Assembly (NCBI RefSeq): GCF_007859205.1
Contig: NZ_VOHP01000004.1
Span: 1 to 64,000 of the forward strand
Direction of reading: 5' to 3'
Length of the DNA stretch: 64,000 nucleotides
DNA from: Streptococcus sp. sy004
GTDB lineage: Bacteria; Bacillota; Bacilli; Lactobacillales; Streptococcaceae
Shown here in pieces: positions 50,122-57,995 of this stretch (its first letter is position 1; each line of letters starts with the position of its first letter). The position numbers and the translations under genes are program-made. Below the pieces are notes generated by a model, which had not been told where the DNA came from, did no database searches, and saw only the letters and a list, made by a program, of their open reading frames with translations.

Positions 50122-50861
50122 GCTTCAATAACTCTTGTTTTCTCCTTTAATTTTTGTACAAACGAAACAGAACTCCGATTGGTAATCACAGTTGCTTCCT
50201 CAACTGTAGCAACCTTAACAAAATAAGTTTGATCCAACTTAGACGAATCAACCAAAATGTAACTTTCCTGACTATTTTTAATAACCGCCGTTTTAATAGA
50301 GGCCTCTGACAAGTCTGGTGTGGTGAAATAAGAGTCATTCACCCCATTCATGCCTAAAAAAGCCTTGTCAAAATTTAGCTGATTGATTTGTTCAACCGAC
50401 ATGCTGCCAATATTGGCATTGGTTATTGGTTTAACCATACCACCAATCATCATGGTTTCAATACCTTTTTCCACCAACTTACTAGCATGCTGAATGGAAT
50501 TGGTCACCACGGTCATCTTTAGTTCAGGAAGAGCTTCAATCAAACAGTTTGTCGTCGTTCCTGCATCAACGAAAATAACATCGCCTTCATTCACTAGGTT
50601 TGCAGCCACTTGAGCCAAGTCTTTTTTTTCTTGAATGTTTTTGATAGATTTCTGCTGATTGCTTAATTCCTCTTGCAAACTAGGTAGGCGCTCAGCTCCA
50701 CCATGAACTCGTCTAAGCAACTTGTCTGCCGCCAGCTCTTCCAAATCACGTCTAACTGTTGATTCAGAGGTATTAAGCAGACAAACCAAGGTTTCTAAAC
50801 TAACCACACCATCTTGGTGAATCTTGTCTACAATCAGTCGTTTTCGCTCTGATTTTAAGAT
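50118..50861 (-). CDS. fruR: DeoR-family fructose operon repressor, atypical start
   Basis: Full DeoR protein needs 247 codons from 50861: LKSERKRLIVDKI then VSLETLVCLLNTSESTVRRDLEEL (HTH), and a sugar-phosphate sensor domain with VIFVDAGTTTNCLIEALP. The codon where ATG is expected, 7 bp after GGAGG, reads ATC; no ATG, GTG or TTG is in frame between it and the upstream TAA. The first normal start is GTG 50807, which would cut off half of the HTH. So either rare ATC initiation, a repressor-null allele, or a sequence error. Confidence 0.85.
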   Translation of the reverse strand: MLKSERKRLIVDKIHQDGVVSLETLVCLLNTSESTVRRDLEELAADKLLRRVHGGAERLPSLQEELSNQQKSIKNIQEKKDLAQVAANLVNEGDVIFVDAGTTTNCLIEALPELKMTVVTNSIQHASKLVEKGIETMMIGGMVKPITNANIGSMSVEQINQLNFDKAFLGMNGVNDSYFTTPDLSEASIKTAVIKNSQESYILVDSSKLDQTYFVKVATVEEATVITNRSSVSFVQKLKEKTRVIEA

Positions 50862-50876
50862 AAAACCACCTCCTAC

Positions 50877-50890
50877 TGCAATCGTTTACA
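50877..50890 (-). promoter_or_regulatory. CcpA cre site in the fru promoter
   Basis: Minus-strand TGTAAACGATTGCA matches TGWAARCGYTWNCW at 13 of 14 positions and overlaps the expected transcription start, a placement used for catabolite repression. Confidence 0.75.
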
Positions 50891-50895
50891 GTTTC

Positions 50896-50923
50896 ATTAT
50901 ACCTTTTTTTCTATCATTGTCAA
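50896..50923 (-). promoter_or_regulatory. Promoter of fruR-fruK-fruA
   Basis: TTGACA (50923-50918), 16 bp, TATAAT (50901-50896) on the minus strand: near-consensus. Confidence 0.88.
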
Positions 50924-50961
50924 GCAAATTCTTTCAAAAACAATCATTTTTTTGAAACCTA

Positions 50962-50990
50962 TTGACAGAAAATCTATTTTGAAGTAAAAT
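50962..50990 (+). promoter_or_regulatory. Promoter of the glycine riboswitch/AGCS gene
   Basis: TTGACA (50962-50967), 17 bp, TAAAAT (50985-50990), 20-25 bp before the first aptamer. Back-to-back with the fru promoter. Confidence 0.88.
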
Positions 50991-51011
50991 AATTCATAAA
51001 TTAAATAAACC

Positions 51012-51187
51012 GATTGACGAAATCAGGAAAGCAAGACCACGGTCTTCACCCAAGGAGTAAAACTCTCAGGTGTCTTACTTGTAAGATAAAGACTGATTTA
51101 CTGACGGACTTCTGGAGAGACCGATTATTTTACGGCACCGAAGGGGCAAGGCATTGATGCTCAATCTCTCAGGTAAAAGGACAGAAG
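51012..51187 (+). promoter_or_regulatory. Tandem glycine riboswitch
   Basis: Two consecutive aptamers. The second shows the full hallmark: TCTGGAGAGACC, GGCACCGAAGGGGCAAG, AATCTCTCAGGTAAAAGGACAGA (51111-51186). The first is the matching variant: GGAAAGCAAGACCACGG, CACCCAAGGAGTAAA, AACTCTCAGGTGTC (51025-51075). It is followed by a terminator and an AGCS symporter gene, so glycine likely switches this importer. Confidence 0.95.
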
Positions 51188-51243
51188 AAAAAACAAAAAT
51201 GACTGTGTGAGTCTTTTTGTCTTTCTTTTTGTTGTTTCCAGAA

Positions 51244-51269
51244 GGCTGTCTTAACGGACAGTCTTTTTT
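51244..51269 (+). terminator. Riboswitch expression-platform terminator
   Basis: GGCTGTC, TTAACG, GACAGTC then TTTTTT, 30 bp upstream of the symporter ATG. A weaker AAAATGACT/AGTC(TTTTT) hairpin lies at 51197-51220. Confidence 0.75.
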
Positions 51270-51298
51270 GTCAATCACTTTAGAAAAGGAGCTTATAC

Positions 51299-52621
51299 AT
51301 GCTTGCGTTTTTTACAACTATTGATGATTTGGTGTGGGGAGTGCCACTCCTTACTCTGCTAGTCGGAACTGGTATCTACCTGACTATCCGCCTAGGCTTA
51401 CTACAAATTATTCATTTGCCTCATGCTTTCAAGTTAATCTTCACTGAAGATGAGGGAGAGGGAGATATTTCGAGTTTTGCAGCTCTGGCAACTGCTCTTG
51501 CTGCAACTGTTGGTACTGGTAATATTGTTGGAGTGGCAACTGCCATCACTGCTGGTGGACCTGGGGCTTTATTTTGGATGTGGGTGGCTGCCTTCTTTGG
51601 CATGGCAACCAAGTACGCCGAAGGACTACTTGCCATCAAATATCGCACAACCGACCAAAATGGCGAAATTTCTGGTGGGCCAATGTACTACATTCTTCAT
51701 GGTATGGGGCAAAAATGGAAACCACTTGCCCAATTTTTCTCTCTAGCTGGCATCCTCGTTGCCCTTTTTGGAACGGGAACCTTTGCACAAATTAACTCGA
51801 TTACGGCTTCGTTGGAAAATAGCTTTAATTTTGCACCACAAGTGACCAGTATCGTGATTGCTATTATCACTGCTATCATTATCTTTGGTGGGATTCAATC
51901 CATTTCAAAAATTTCTGAAAAAATTGTACCATTTATGGCGATTATCTACATTTTAGCTAGTCTTTGTGTTATTTTAATCAATATTGACAAACTCCTACCA
52001 ACCTTGACTCTCGTCTTTCAATCTGCCTTCACTTCAACAGCTGCTATTGGTGGTTTTGCTGGAGCAACCATAAAAGATGCCATTCAAAAAGGGATTGCAC
52101 GTGGTGTTTTCTCAAACGAATCTGGTTTGGGATCTGCTCCGATTGCTGCAGCTGCCGCTAAAACCAATCAACCAGTTGAACAAGGGCTGATTTCAATGAC
52201 TGGTACCTTTATTGATACCCTTATCATTTGTACCATGACAGGACTTGCCATTTTAGTGACCGGTCAATGGTCAACTGACCTGAGTGGTGCTGCCCTTACT
52301 CAAGCAGCTTTTGCTTCTGTTTTTGGTGTCTGGGGAAGTTATGCCTTGACTTTCTGTTTGATTTTATTTGCTTTTACAACCATTTTAGGTTGGTCTTACT
52401 ACGGCGAACGTTGTTTTGAGTTTCTCTTTGGTACTAAAGGCATCCCAGCCTACCGAATCTTTTTTGTTCTAATGGTTGCTTTAGGTGGCTTTTTACAATT
52501 AGAGCTAGTCTGGATTTTGGCAGACATTTTCAATGGTCTGATGGCCCTACCAAACCTAATCGCTCTCTTGGCCCTATCACCAGTTATTATTAAAGAAACT
52601 AAAACATATTTCCGTAAATAA
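51299..52621 (+). CDS. Sodium:alanine/glycine symporter (AGCS family)
   Basis: 440 residues, about ten membrane helices. AGCS signature ALAATVGTGNIVGVATAI near residue 62 and GGPGALFWMWVAAFFGMATKYAE; AAGGAGC box 7 bp before ATG. The upstream glycine riboswitch indicates glycine as the physiological cargo. Confidence 0.95.
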   Translation: MLAFFTTIDDLVWGVPLLTLLVGTGIYLTIRLGLLQIIHLPHAFKLIFTEDEGEGDISSFAALATALAATVGTGNIVGVATAITAGGPGALFWMWVAAFFGMATKYAEGLLAIKYRTTDQNGEISGGPMYYILHGMGQKWKPLAQFFSLAGILVALFGTGTFAQINSITASLENSFNFAPQVTSIVIAIITAIIIFGGIQSISKISEKIVPFMAIIYILASLCVILINIDKLLPTLTLVFQSAFTSTAAIGGFAGATIKDAIQKGIARGVFSNESGLGSAPIAAAAAKTNQPVEQGLISMTGTFIDTLIICTMTGLAILVTGQWSTDLSGAALTQAAFASVFGVWGSYALTFCLILFAFTTILGWSYYGERCFEFLFGTKGIPAYRIFFVLMVALGGFLQLELVWILADIFNGLMALPNLIALLALSPVIIKETKTYFRK

Positions 52622-52624
52622 AAT

Positions 52625-52663
52625 AAAAAACCACTTCTAACTAATGTTTCGAAGTGGTTTTTT
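52625..52663 (+). terminator. Bidirectional terminator between AGCS and TetR genes
   Basis: AAAAAACCACTTC and GAAGTGGTTTTTT, perfect 13-bp stem with 13-nt loop. Confidence 0.9.
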
Positions 52664-53246
52664 ATTTTTCTTGCGACTTAGCCAAATCTACTAAGGTCAT
52701 TATGATGGCTTTTCCAATCTTAGAATGAGACAATGTTAATAACTTAAATGGATTGTCTTTCATCTCTTGACTTCCCAAGACAGCCACCAGACCTGTAAAT
52801 ATAAAATTCACTTGTAGCCTTTCTTCTATTGATAAACGCTCCTCACAAATCCCAAAAGCCTTAAACCAAGCATCTTTTAATAAGTCCTTGACCAATTGAT
52901 TTAAATATAACGAGTCATTTCTAGCATAGAGCATAATGTGTTTAGAAGACGTTAAAAGTGCTTCATCCAGATTTGCAAAATTTTCTTCTTTTTTGAGAGA
53001 ATCCAATAATAACATAGGAAACTGTTTAGCCACGTCATTGTTAGTTAATTTTAGAAAAATCTTTTGTGCCAAATCATAACTATCGGCATAATGATAGTAA
53101 AAAGAATTACGATTAACACCCGACTCTTGCGAGATACGAAGAACCGTTATGTCTGAATAAGGCATTATTTCAAGTAAATCCAAAAAAGCTTTTTCAATTT
53201 TTGTGGTTGCCAGGTCATCTTTTTCTGATTTTTTAGGCCTTGCCAT
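52662..53246 (-). CDS. TetR-family regulator (DhaS/TetR_C-type)
   Basis: 194 residues from the second of two ATGs (53246, 6 bp after AAGGAG). N-terminal HTH ITVLRISQESGVNRNSFYYHYADSYDLAQKI near residues 36-66; helical ligand domain after. Divergent from an HXXEE membrane protein and probably controls it. Confidence 0.9.
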   Translation of the reverse strand: MARPKKSEKDDLATTKIEKAFLDLLEIMPYSDITVLRISQESGVNRNSFYYHYADSYDLAQKIFLKLTNNDVAKQFPMLLLDSLKKEENFANLDEALLTSSKHIMLYARNDSLYLNQLVKDLLKDAWFKAFGICEERLSIEERLQVNFIFTGLVAVLGSQEMKDNPFKLLTLSHSKIGKAIIMTLVDLAKSQEK

Positions 53247-53263
53247 CATTATCTCCTTTAATT

Positions 53264-53286
53264 AGACATTTTGCTTAGCATTGTCT
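53264..53286. promoter_or_regulatory. Candidate TetR operator
   Basis: AGACA...TGC TTA GCA...TGTCT, imperfect dyad in the 97-bp gap between divergent TetR and HXXEE genes. Arms are unequally spaced, so only tentative. Confidence 0.35.
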
Positions 53287-53345
53287 GTTTTATTATAGTT
53301 AAAAAACATTTATAATACAACTATCAATCATTTAGGAGAACTTTT

Positions 53346-53969
53346 ATGAAAAAAATCGTAAATAATTGGCATTATCTTTCCGTCTATCTTTCTGGTATCA
53401 GTGCGTTAGCCTTCATTTTCCCACTTAATGCTAGTCAAGTTTGTTTAGTAACAGCTATTATTTTTCTCTTTCTACATTTCTTTGAGGAATTTGGTTTCCC
53501 AGGTGGCTTTCCTTTAATGGGGATGAAAGTCATGATGAATAGTGATGAGATGGATTATACTAAGTGGAATTGTAATAATCTTAATTCCATGTTTGGAAAT
53601 TGGAGCTTTCTATTTTTAGTTTACATCCTGCCTTTGCTTTTCCCAAACTTTAGTTTTCTTACTCTGTCTGCCATGCTATTTTTATTTGCCGAAGTTATTA
53701 TGCACTTTCTTATCTTTCCGATAAAATTGAAAACCATTTATAATGCTGGACTAGTGACAAGTGTTGGCATGGGAATCATCGGTATCTATTATTTTACAAC
53801 TGTCTTTCAAGCAAACGTATTGACTTGGTTTGACTACGTTCTTGCAGTCGCTTGGTTTATTTTTGTCTTTCTCTTTTCTTTCCGTTCAAAACTTTATTGG
53901 CAATTAGGGCAAAAATCTGGCTATGACTTAACTGAACAAACGGCATACGGTGCCAATTTCAAGGCTTAA
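53346..53969 (+). CDS. HXXEE-domain membrane protein
   Basis: 207 residues with about six hydrophobic segments. HFFEEFGFPGGFP near residue 44 is the HXXEE signature; further acidic and His positions are conserved in the family. AGGAGA box; TATAAT at 53311-53316. Function unknown; partner of the divergent TetR. Confidence 0.88.
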   Translation: MKKIVNNWHYLSVYLSGISALAFIFPLNASQVCLVTAIIFLFLHFFEEFGFPGGFPLMGMKVMMNSDEMDYTKWNCNNLNSMFGNWSFLFLVYILPLLFPNFSFLTLSAMLFLFAEVIMHFLIFPIKLKTIYNAGLVTSVGMGIIGIYYFTTVFQANVLTWFDYVLAVAWFIFVFLFSFRSKLYWQLGQKSGYDLTEQTAYGANFKA

Positions 53970-53984
53970 AATCAACACATCATC

Positions 53985-54019
53985 AATAATAAAAAAAGCC
54001 CTAAGGCTTTTTTATTATT
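53985..54019 (+). terminator. Bidirectional terminator between HXXEE gene and ftsX
   Basis: AATAATAAAAAAAGCC, CTAA, GGCTTTTTTATTATT; long A/T-flanked hairpin. The right arm overlaps the ftsX stop. Confidence 0.85.
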
Positions 54020-54926
54020 TTTTCAAATAGCGTCCCATAGCTAGTAAAGAACCAAATGAACCAATCACGATACCAAGCAAGGTCAAGCCAAGAATCAAGC
54101 TAAGGCTAAACATAGTTGGCGGATAAAGGCTAAGACCTGAAGCTGCCAAACCACCTTGCAAATAATTATAAACAACTTGGTATAAAAAGAAAGTCAATAA
54201 AGCTGGCAAAACACTCCCGATTAAGCCAATCCATGCTCCTTCAAAGAAAAAGGGACCACGAATGTAAGAATTTTTTGCTCCAACTAAACGCATAATTTCA
54301 ATATCACGACGACGTGACATGATAGTTATTTTAATCACATTAGAAATTAAAATAATCGCTACCAGCACTAAAATACCTGCGCCAACCAAGCCCCATAAGC
54401 GAACCATCTTAGAAATACCTAGTAATTTTTCCGTATCAAGACCGCCATAGTTAACTTCATCAATACCTGAAATGCCTTGAATCTGTTCAGCAATAGACTT
54501 GAGCTGGTCTGCTGAATCAACTTCTACCACATAAACATCAGATAAGACATTACCTTCAACGGTATCCCATTCATCACCTAAGGTCGCCTTGAGTTGTTCC
54601 AACTGCTCATCCTTACTAGAAAAGGTAACTGATTTAACCCCAGTAAGTGCAGTGATTTGATTGTAAACTTGATGATAGTTAGGATTGGGTTGGGTCTTGC
54701 CCTCACCGTCAGTAATATTTTCTTGGGTTTCTGTGGAATCAACTGCTAGATAGGCATTGATGGTTAGGTTATTTTGCACACCTGTTGCCAAGCGTTCCAC
54801 ATTGAGTAAGACTGCTAAGAAAAGTCCAACTAGGGTTAAGGTTACTGCCACTGAAGTGGTAGCAAAAAAGGTTGACCAGCCATTACGCTTCAAACTTTTC
54901 AAGGATTCAAATAAACTTTTAATCAT
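54015..54926 (-). CDS. ftsX: Cell division protein FtsX
   Basis: 303 residues from ATG 54926, overlapping ftsE by 8 bp. N-terminal helix (about 22-44), extracellular domain (50-180), then three helices toward the C-terminus. With FtsE it relays a signal to the hydrolase PcsB at the septum in streptococci. Confidence 0.96.
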   Translation of the reverse strand: MIKSLFESLKSLKRNGWSTFFATTSVAVTLTLVGLFLAVLLNVERLATGVQNNLTINAYLAVDSTETQENITDGEGKTQPNPNYHQVYNQITALTGVKSVTFSSKDEQLEQLKATLGDEWDTVEGNVLSDVYVVEVDSADQLKSIAEQIQGISGIDEVNYGGLDTEKLLGISKMVRLWGLVGAGILVLVAIILISNVIKITIMSRRRDIEIMRLVGAKNSYIRGPFFFEGAWIGLIGSVLPALLTFFLYQVVYNYLQGGLAASGLSLYPPTMFSLSLILGLTLLGIVIGSFGSLLAMGRYLKK

Positions 54927-55611
54927 GATAACCGTAATCTCCTTCCTCTTGATCACGGACAATGCGGCCTTCTTCAAGGGCAATAACCCGATGACGCATG
55001 GTATTAACAATCTGACTATTGTGAGTTGCCATAATCACGGTTGTGCCATGAAGATTGATTTTTTCTAGCAACTTCATGATTTCCCAAGCGATTTCTGGAT
55101 CCAAGTTACCTGTTGGCTCATCGGCAATCAGAACTTTAGGGTTATTGACAATGGCGCGTGCAATCGCCACACGTTGTTGCTCACCACCCGATAACTGCCT
55201 TGGAAAAGAGCGTTGTTTATGTTTCAAACCGACCATTTCAAGCACCTCAGGGACTCGCTTTTTAATTTCCTTGCGACTCTTACCAATAACTTCCATGGCA
55301 AACGCAACATTTTCATAAACTGTTTTTTGAGATAGTAACTTATAATCTTGAAACACAACACCTAGACTGCGACGTAATACAGGGATTTCTTTTTTCTTCA
55401 TCTTGGTCAAATCAAAACGAGCCACACGCAAACGCCCCTTAGTCACTTTTTCTTCCCGATAAAGCAGTTTTAAGAGTGTTGATTTTCCTGCTCCTGATGG
55501 GCCAACGAGATAAACAAATTCACCCAAACCAATGGTCAAATCCAAACCTCGCAAAACGGTATTGGCACGACTGTATTTTTTCGTCACGCCTTTCATTTCA
55601 ATAATTGCCAT
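54919..55611 (-). CDS. ftsE: Cell division ATP-binding protein FtsE
   Basis: 230-residue ABC ATPase. Walker A GPSGAGKST near residue 37, signature LSGGEQQRV near 140, Walker B VLIADEPTGNLDP near 160. Cytoplasmic partner of FtsX. 12 bp downstream of prfB, a conserved linkage. Confidence 0.97.
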   Translation of the reverse strand: MAIIEMKGVTKKYSRANTVLRGLDLTIGLGEFVYLVGPSGAGKSTLLKLLYREEKVTKGRLRVARFDLTKMKKKEIPVLRRSLGVVFQDYKLLSQKTVYENVAFAMEVIGKSRKEIKKRVPEVLEMVGLKHKQRSFPRQLSGGEQQRVAIARAIVNNPKVLIADEPTGNLDPEIAWEIMKLLEKINLHGTTVIMATHNSQIVNTMRHRVIALEEGRIVRDQEEGDYGYHD

Positions 55612-55623
55612 TTATTTTCCTTT

Positions 55624-56719
55624 CTATTCCATTCGCCATTTCAAATAGCTATCAATAAAACCATCCAAATCACCGTCCATGACCTTATCTACTTGAGCCA
55701 CTTCAAAACTAGTGCGATGATCCTTAACCATGGTATAAGGCGTAAAGACATAGGAACGAATTTGACTTCCCCAAGTAATTTCTTTTTTATCACCTTTAAG
55801 AGCGTTCACTTCTTGAGCTTTTTTCTCTTGTTCAAGTTGATAGAGTTTGGCCTGCAACATTTTCATGGCACGGTCACGATTACCATACTGGGTACGGTCA
55901 ACAGTTGAAGCTACAACAATTCCTGTTGGAATATGGGTTAAACGCACACCTGTTGATACCTTGTTGACATTCTGACCTCCAGCACCACCTGAGCGAAAGG
56001 TATCCATTTTTACCTCATCATCACGGATTTCCACCTCAATCGTATCATCCAATTCTGGCATGACCTCAACCGAGGCAAATGAGGTATGACGACGCTTGGC
56101 TGAATCAAAAGGCGAAATTCTTACCAAGCGATGCACACCCATTTCAGACTTGAGTAAACCATAAGCATTTGGCCCTTCAAACGATAGGGTAACACTCTTG
56201 ATCCCTGCTTCATCACCAGCTTGATAATCTAAAACATCGACCTTGAAACCTTTGGCATTACCAAAACGAGTGTACATCCTTAACAACATATCACCCCAGT
56301 CTTGAGCCTCAGTTCCTCCAGAACCTGGATGAATCTCCAAAATAGCATTGTTACTATCGTAAGGTTCTGATAACAAAAGGGTCATTTCATAGCTGGTCAT
56401 TATCTGTTCTAATTGCATCAACTGATCACTCAACTCTTCTAGCAGACTCTCGTCTTCTGCCACCAACTCCTGTAACACCATCACATCATCCAGTAAACTA
56501 GCCATGTCATGATAAGTCTGATAGGTCTGTTTTAGACCATTTAGTTCTTGTGACACCTTTTGAGCAGCTAAATTGTCATTCCAAAAATCTGGTGCTGACA
56601 TTTGATTTTCTAGCTGAGCAATGTCTTCTTCCAAAGCCTCTAAGTCAAAGAGACCTCCCAAAGCTAGCTAGCTTTTCTTCGTAGGCTTGTATTTTTTGGC
56701 GAATTTCTGCCATATCCAT
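55624..56719 (-). CDS. prfB: Peptide chain release factor 2 (programmed +1 frameshift)
   Basis: RF2 terminates at UGA/UAA. The gene starts at ATG 56719 (GAGGTAAG box). After 24 codons it meets CTT TGA C (TGA 56647-56645), with an internal Shine-Dalgarno-like GGGAGG 3 nt before the CTT. A +1 shift there continues [16 protein letters not shown] and yields 364 residues. GGQ motif in [14 protein letters not shown] (near residue 250) and the SPF anticodon-like tripeptide (RISPFDSA). The frameshift is RF2 autoregulation. Confidence 0.96.
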
Positions 56720-56767
56720 CTTTCTTACCTCGCTAAATTAAAGTCTATTTATTGTACCATATTTGGC

Positions 56768-57892
56768 CTAAACCTGCCATTTTTTGAGCAAGAGCGCACG
56801 TTCCGTCATGATGTCTTGATTGTCCGAGGATACTTCTAAAATTACCTCAATCAAATCTGGACTTGGTTTTTTGACAATCTCTCCCAAAGCCCAAATAGCT
56901 GTCGCTGCATGAATGGGATTTTGCTTTTTCTCAATAATTTCTAGCAATTTAATAATAGCAGAGCGGTCATGAGCATTGGCAAGGGCAATAATGGCATTAC
57001 GTTGCAAAATATTTTTCCCCCGCCAAGCACCTGCAATCATACCAAATTTTTCCTTGAAAGTCTTGTTACTCAACTCCAAAAAGGGAATCAATTCAGGGTG
57101 GGCAATGTCAGGATCTATATCACTGGCCAAGGGATTGTTAATACCTTTATTATAAGGGCAGCAAATCTGACAAATGTCACAACCGTAAATAACCGTCTTG
57201 ATTTTCTTACGAAATTCCAAGTCCATCATGCCCTTGTCCTGCGTTTGAAAACTTAAACAACGCTTGGCATTCATCGTGCCATCACCATTCAAACAAGAGG
57301 TCGGACAGGCATCCAAACAACGCCTACAATCCCCACAATCATAATCAACAGGCTGATCGGGTTCAATTTCCAAATTGGTAATCAATTCGCCCAAATACAT
57401 GTAAGAACCATATTCTTTGGAAATGACCAGTCCATTTTTACCAATAAAGCCAATTCCCGCCCGTCTAGCCACTGCCGTATCTACCAAAGCTCCTGTATCC
57501 ACCATCGCCTTATGTTCTAAGGGGAAGTCTGCACACAACTCCTCAATACCAGCAGCCAAACGTTTTAACTTATCCTGTAATACATGATGATAGTCCAACC
57601 CCCAACTATTGGGCGTGAACTTACCACGCTTATAATCCGATTTTTGTGGGGCAATAGGAAGTTTATTAGGATAAGCTACTGCAATCGAAATAATCGTTTT
57701 GGCACTTTCCAAAGATAATTTAGGATCCAACCGTTCTTCAATATTCTTATGTTCAAAACCAGAATTCGTACCATTTTCATAGGCCATACGGAGTGATTTT
57801 TCTAAATAAGAAAAATCATCTGCCGTCGTAAAACCAATTTTTGAAATGCCAATTTCCTTAGCTAAACGTTGAATTTCTTCCTTGATGTTCAT
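56768..57892 (-). CDS. queG: Epoxyqueuosine reductase QueG
   Basis: Cobalamin and Fe-S enzyme for the last step of queuosine tRNA modification. 374 residues from ATG 57892; the 25-residue upstream extension to 57967 overlaps the terminator. Two [4Fe-4S] clusters: CGDCRRCLDACPT and CDICQICCPYN. C-terminal HEAT-like repeats (ATAIWALGEI). Poor ribosome site. Confidence 0.95.
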   Translation of the reverse strand: MNIKEEIQRLAKEIGISKIGFTTADDFSYLEKSLRMAYENGTNSGFEHKNIEERLDPKLSLESAKTIISIAVAYPNKLPIAPQKSDYKRGKFTPNSWGLDYHHVLQDKLKRLAAGIEELCADFPLEHKAMVDTGALVDTAVARRAGIGFIGKNGLVISKEYGSYMYLGELITNLEIEPDQPVDYDCGDCRRCLDACPTSCLNGDGTMNAKRCLSFQTQDKGMMDLEFRKKIKTVIYGCDICQICCPYNKGINNPLASDIDPDIAHPELIPFLELSNKTFKEKFGMIAGAWRGKNILQRNAIIALANAHDRSAIIKLLEIIEKKQNPIHAATAIWALGEIVKKPSPDLIEVILEVSSDNQDIMTERALLLKKWQV

Positions 57893-57951
57893 ACTATCTA
57901 TCTTAAAGGAAAAAAGTAGAAGTTTCAAGACGTGATAGCTATTTTTAATAA

Positions 57952-57990
57952 GAAAAACCCTCGGCAAATGTGTCCGAGAGTTTCTTTTTT
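57952..57990 (-). terminator. Terminator of the P-type ATPase gene
   Basis: AAACCCTCGG and CCGAGAGTTT (one mismatch) with a 9-nt loop; TTTTTC follows on the minus strand. Confidence 0.75.
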
Positions 57991-57995
57991 AATGC

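Noticed and set aside
57893-57967. N-terminal extension of QueG
   Set aside because: The extra 25 residues overlap the ATPase-gene terminator and are hydrophobic without family match.
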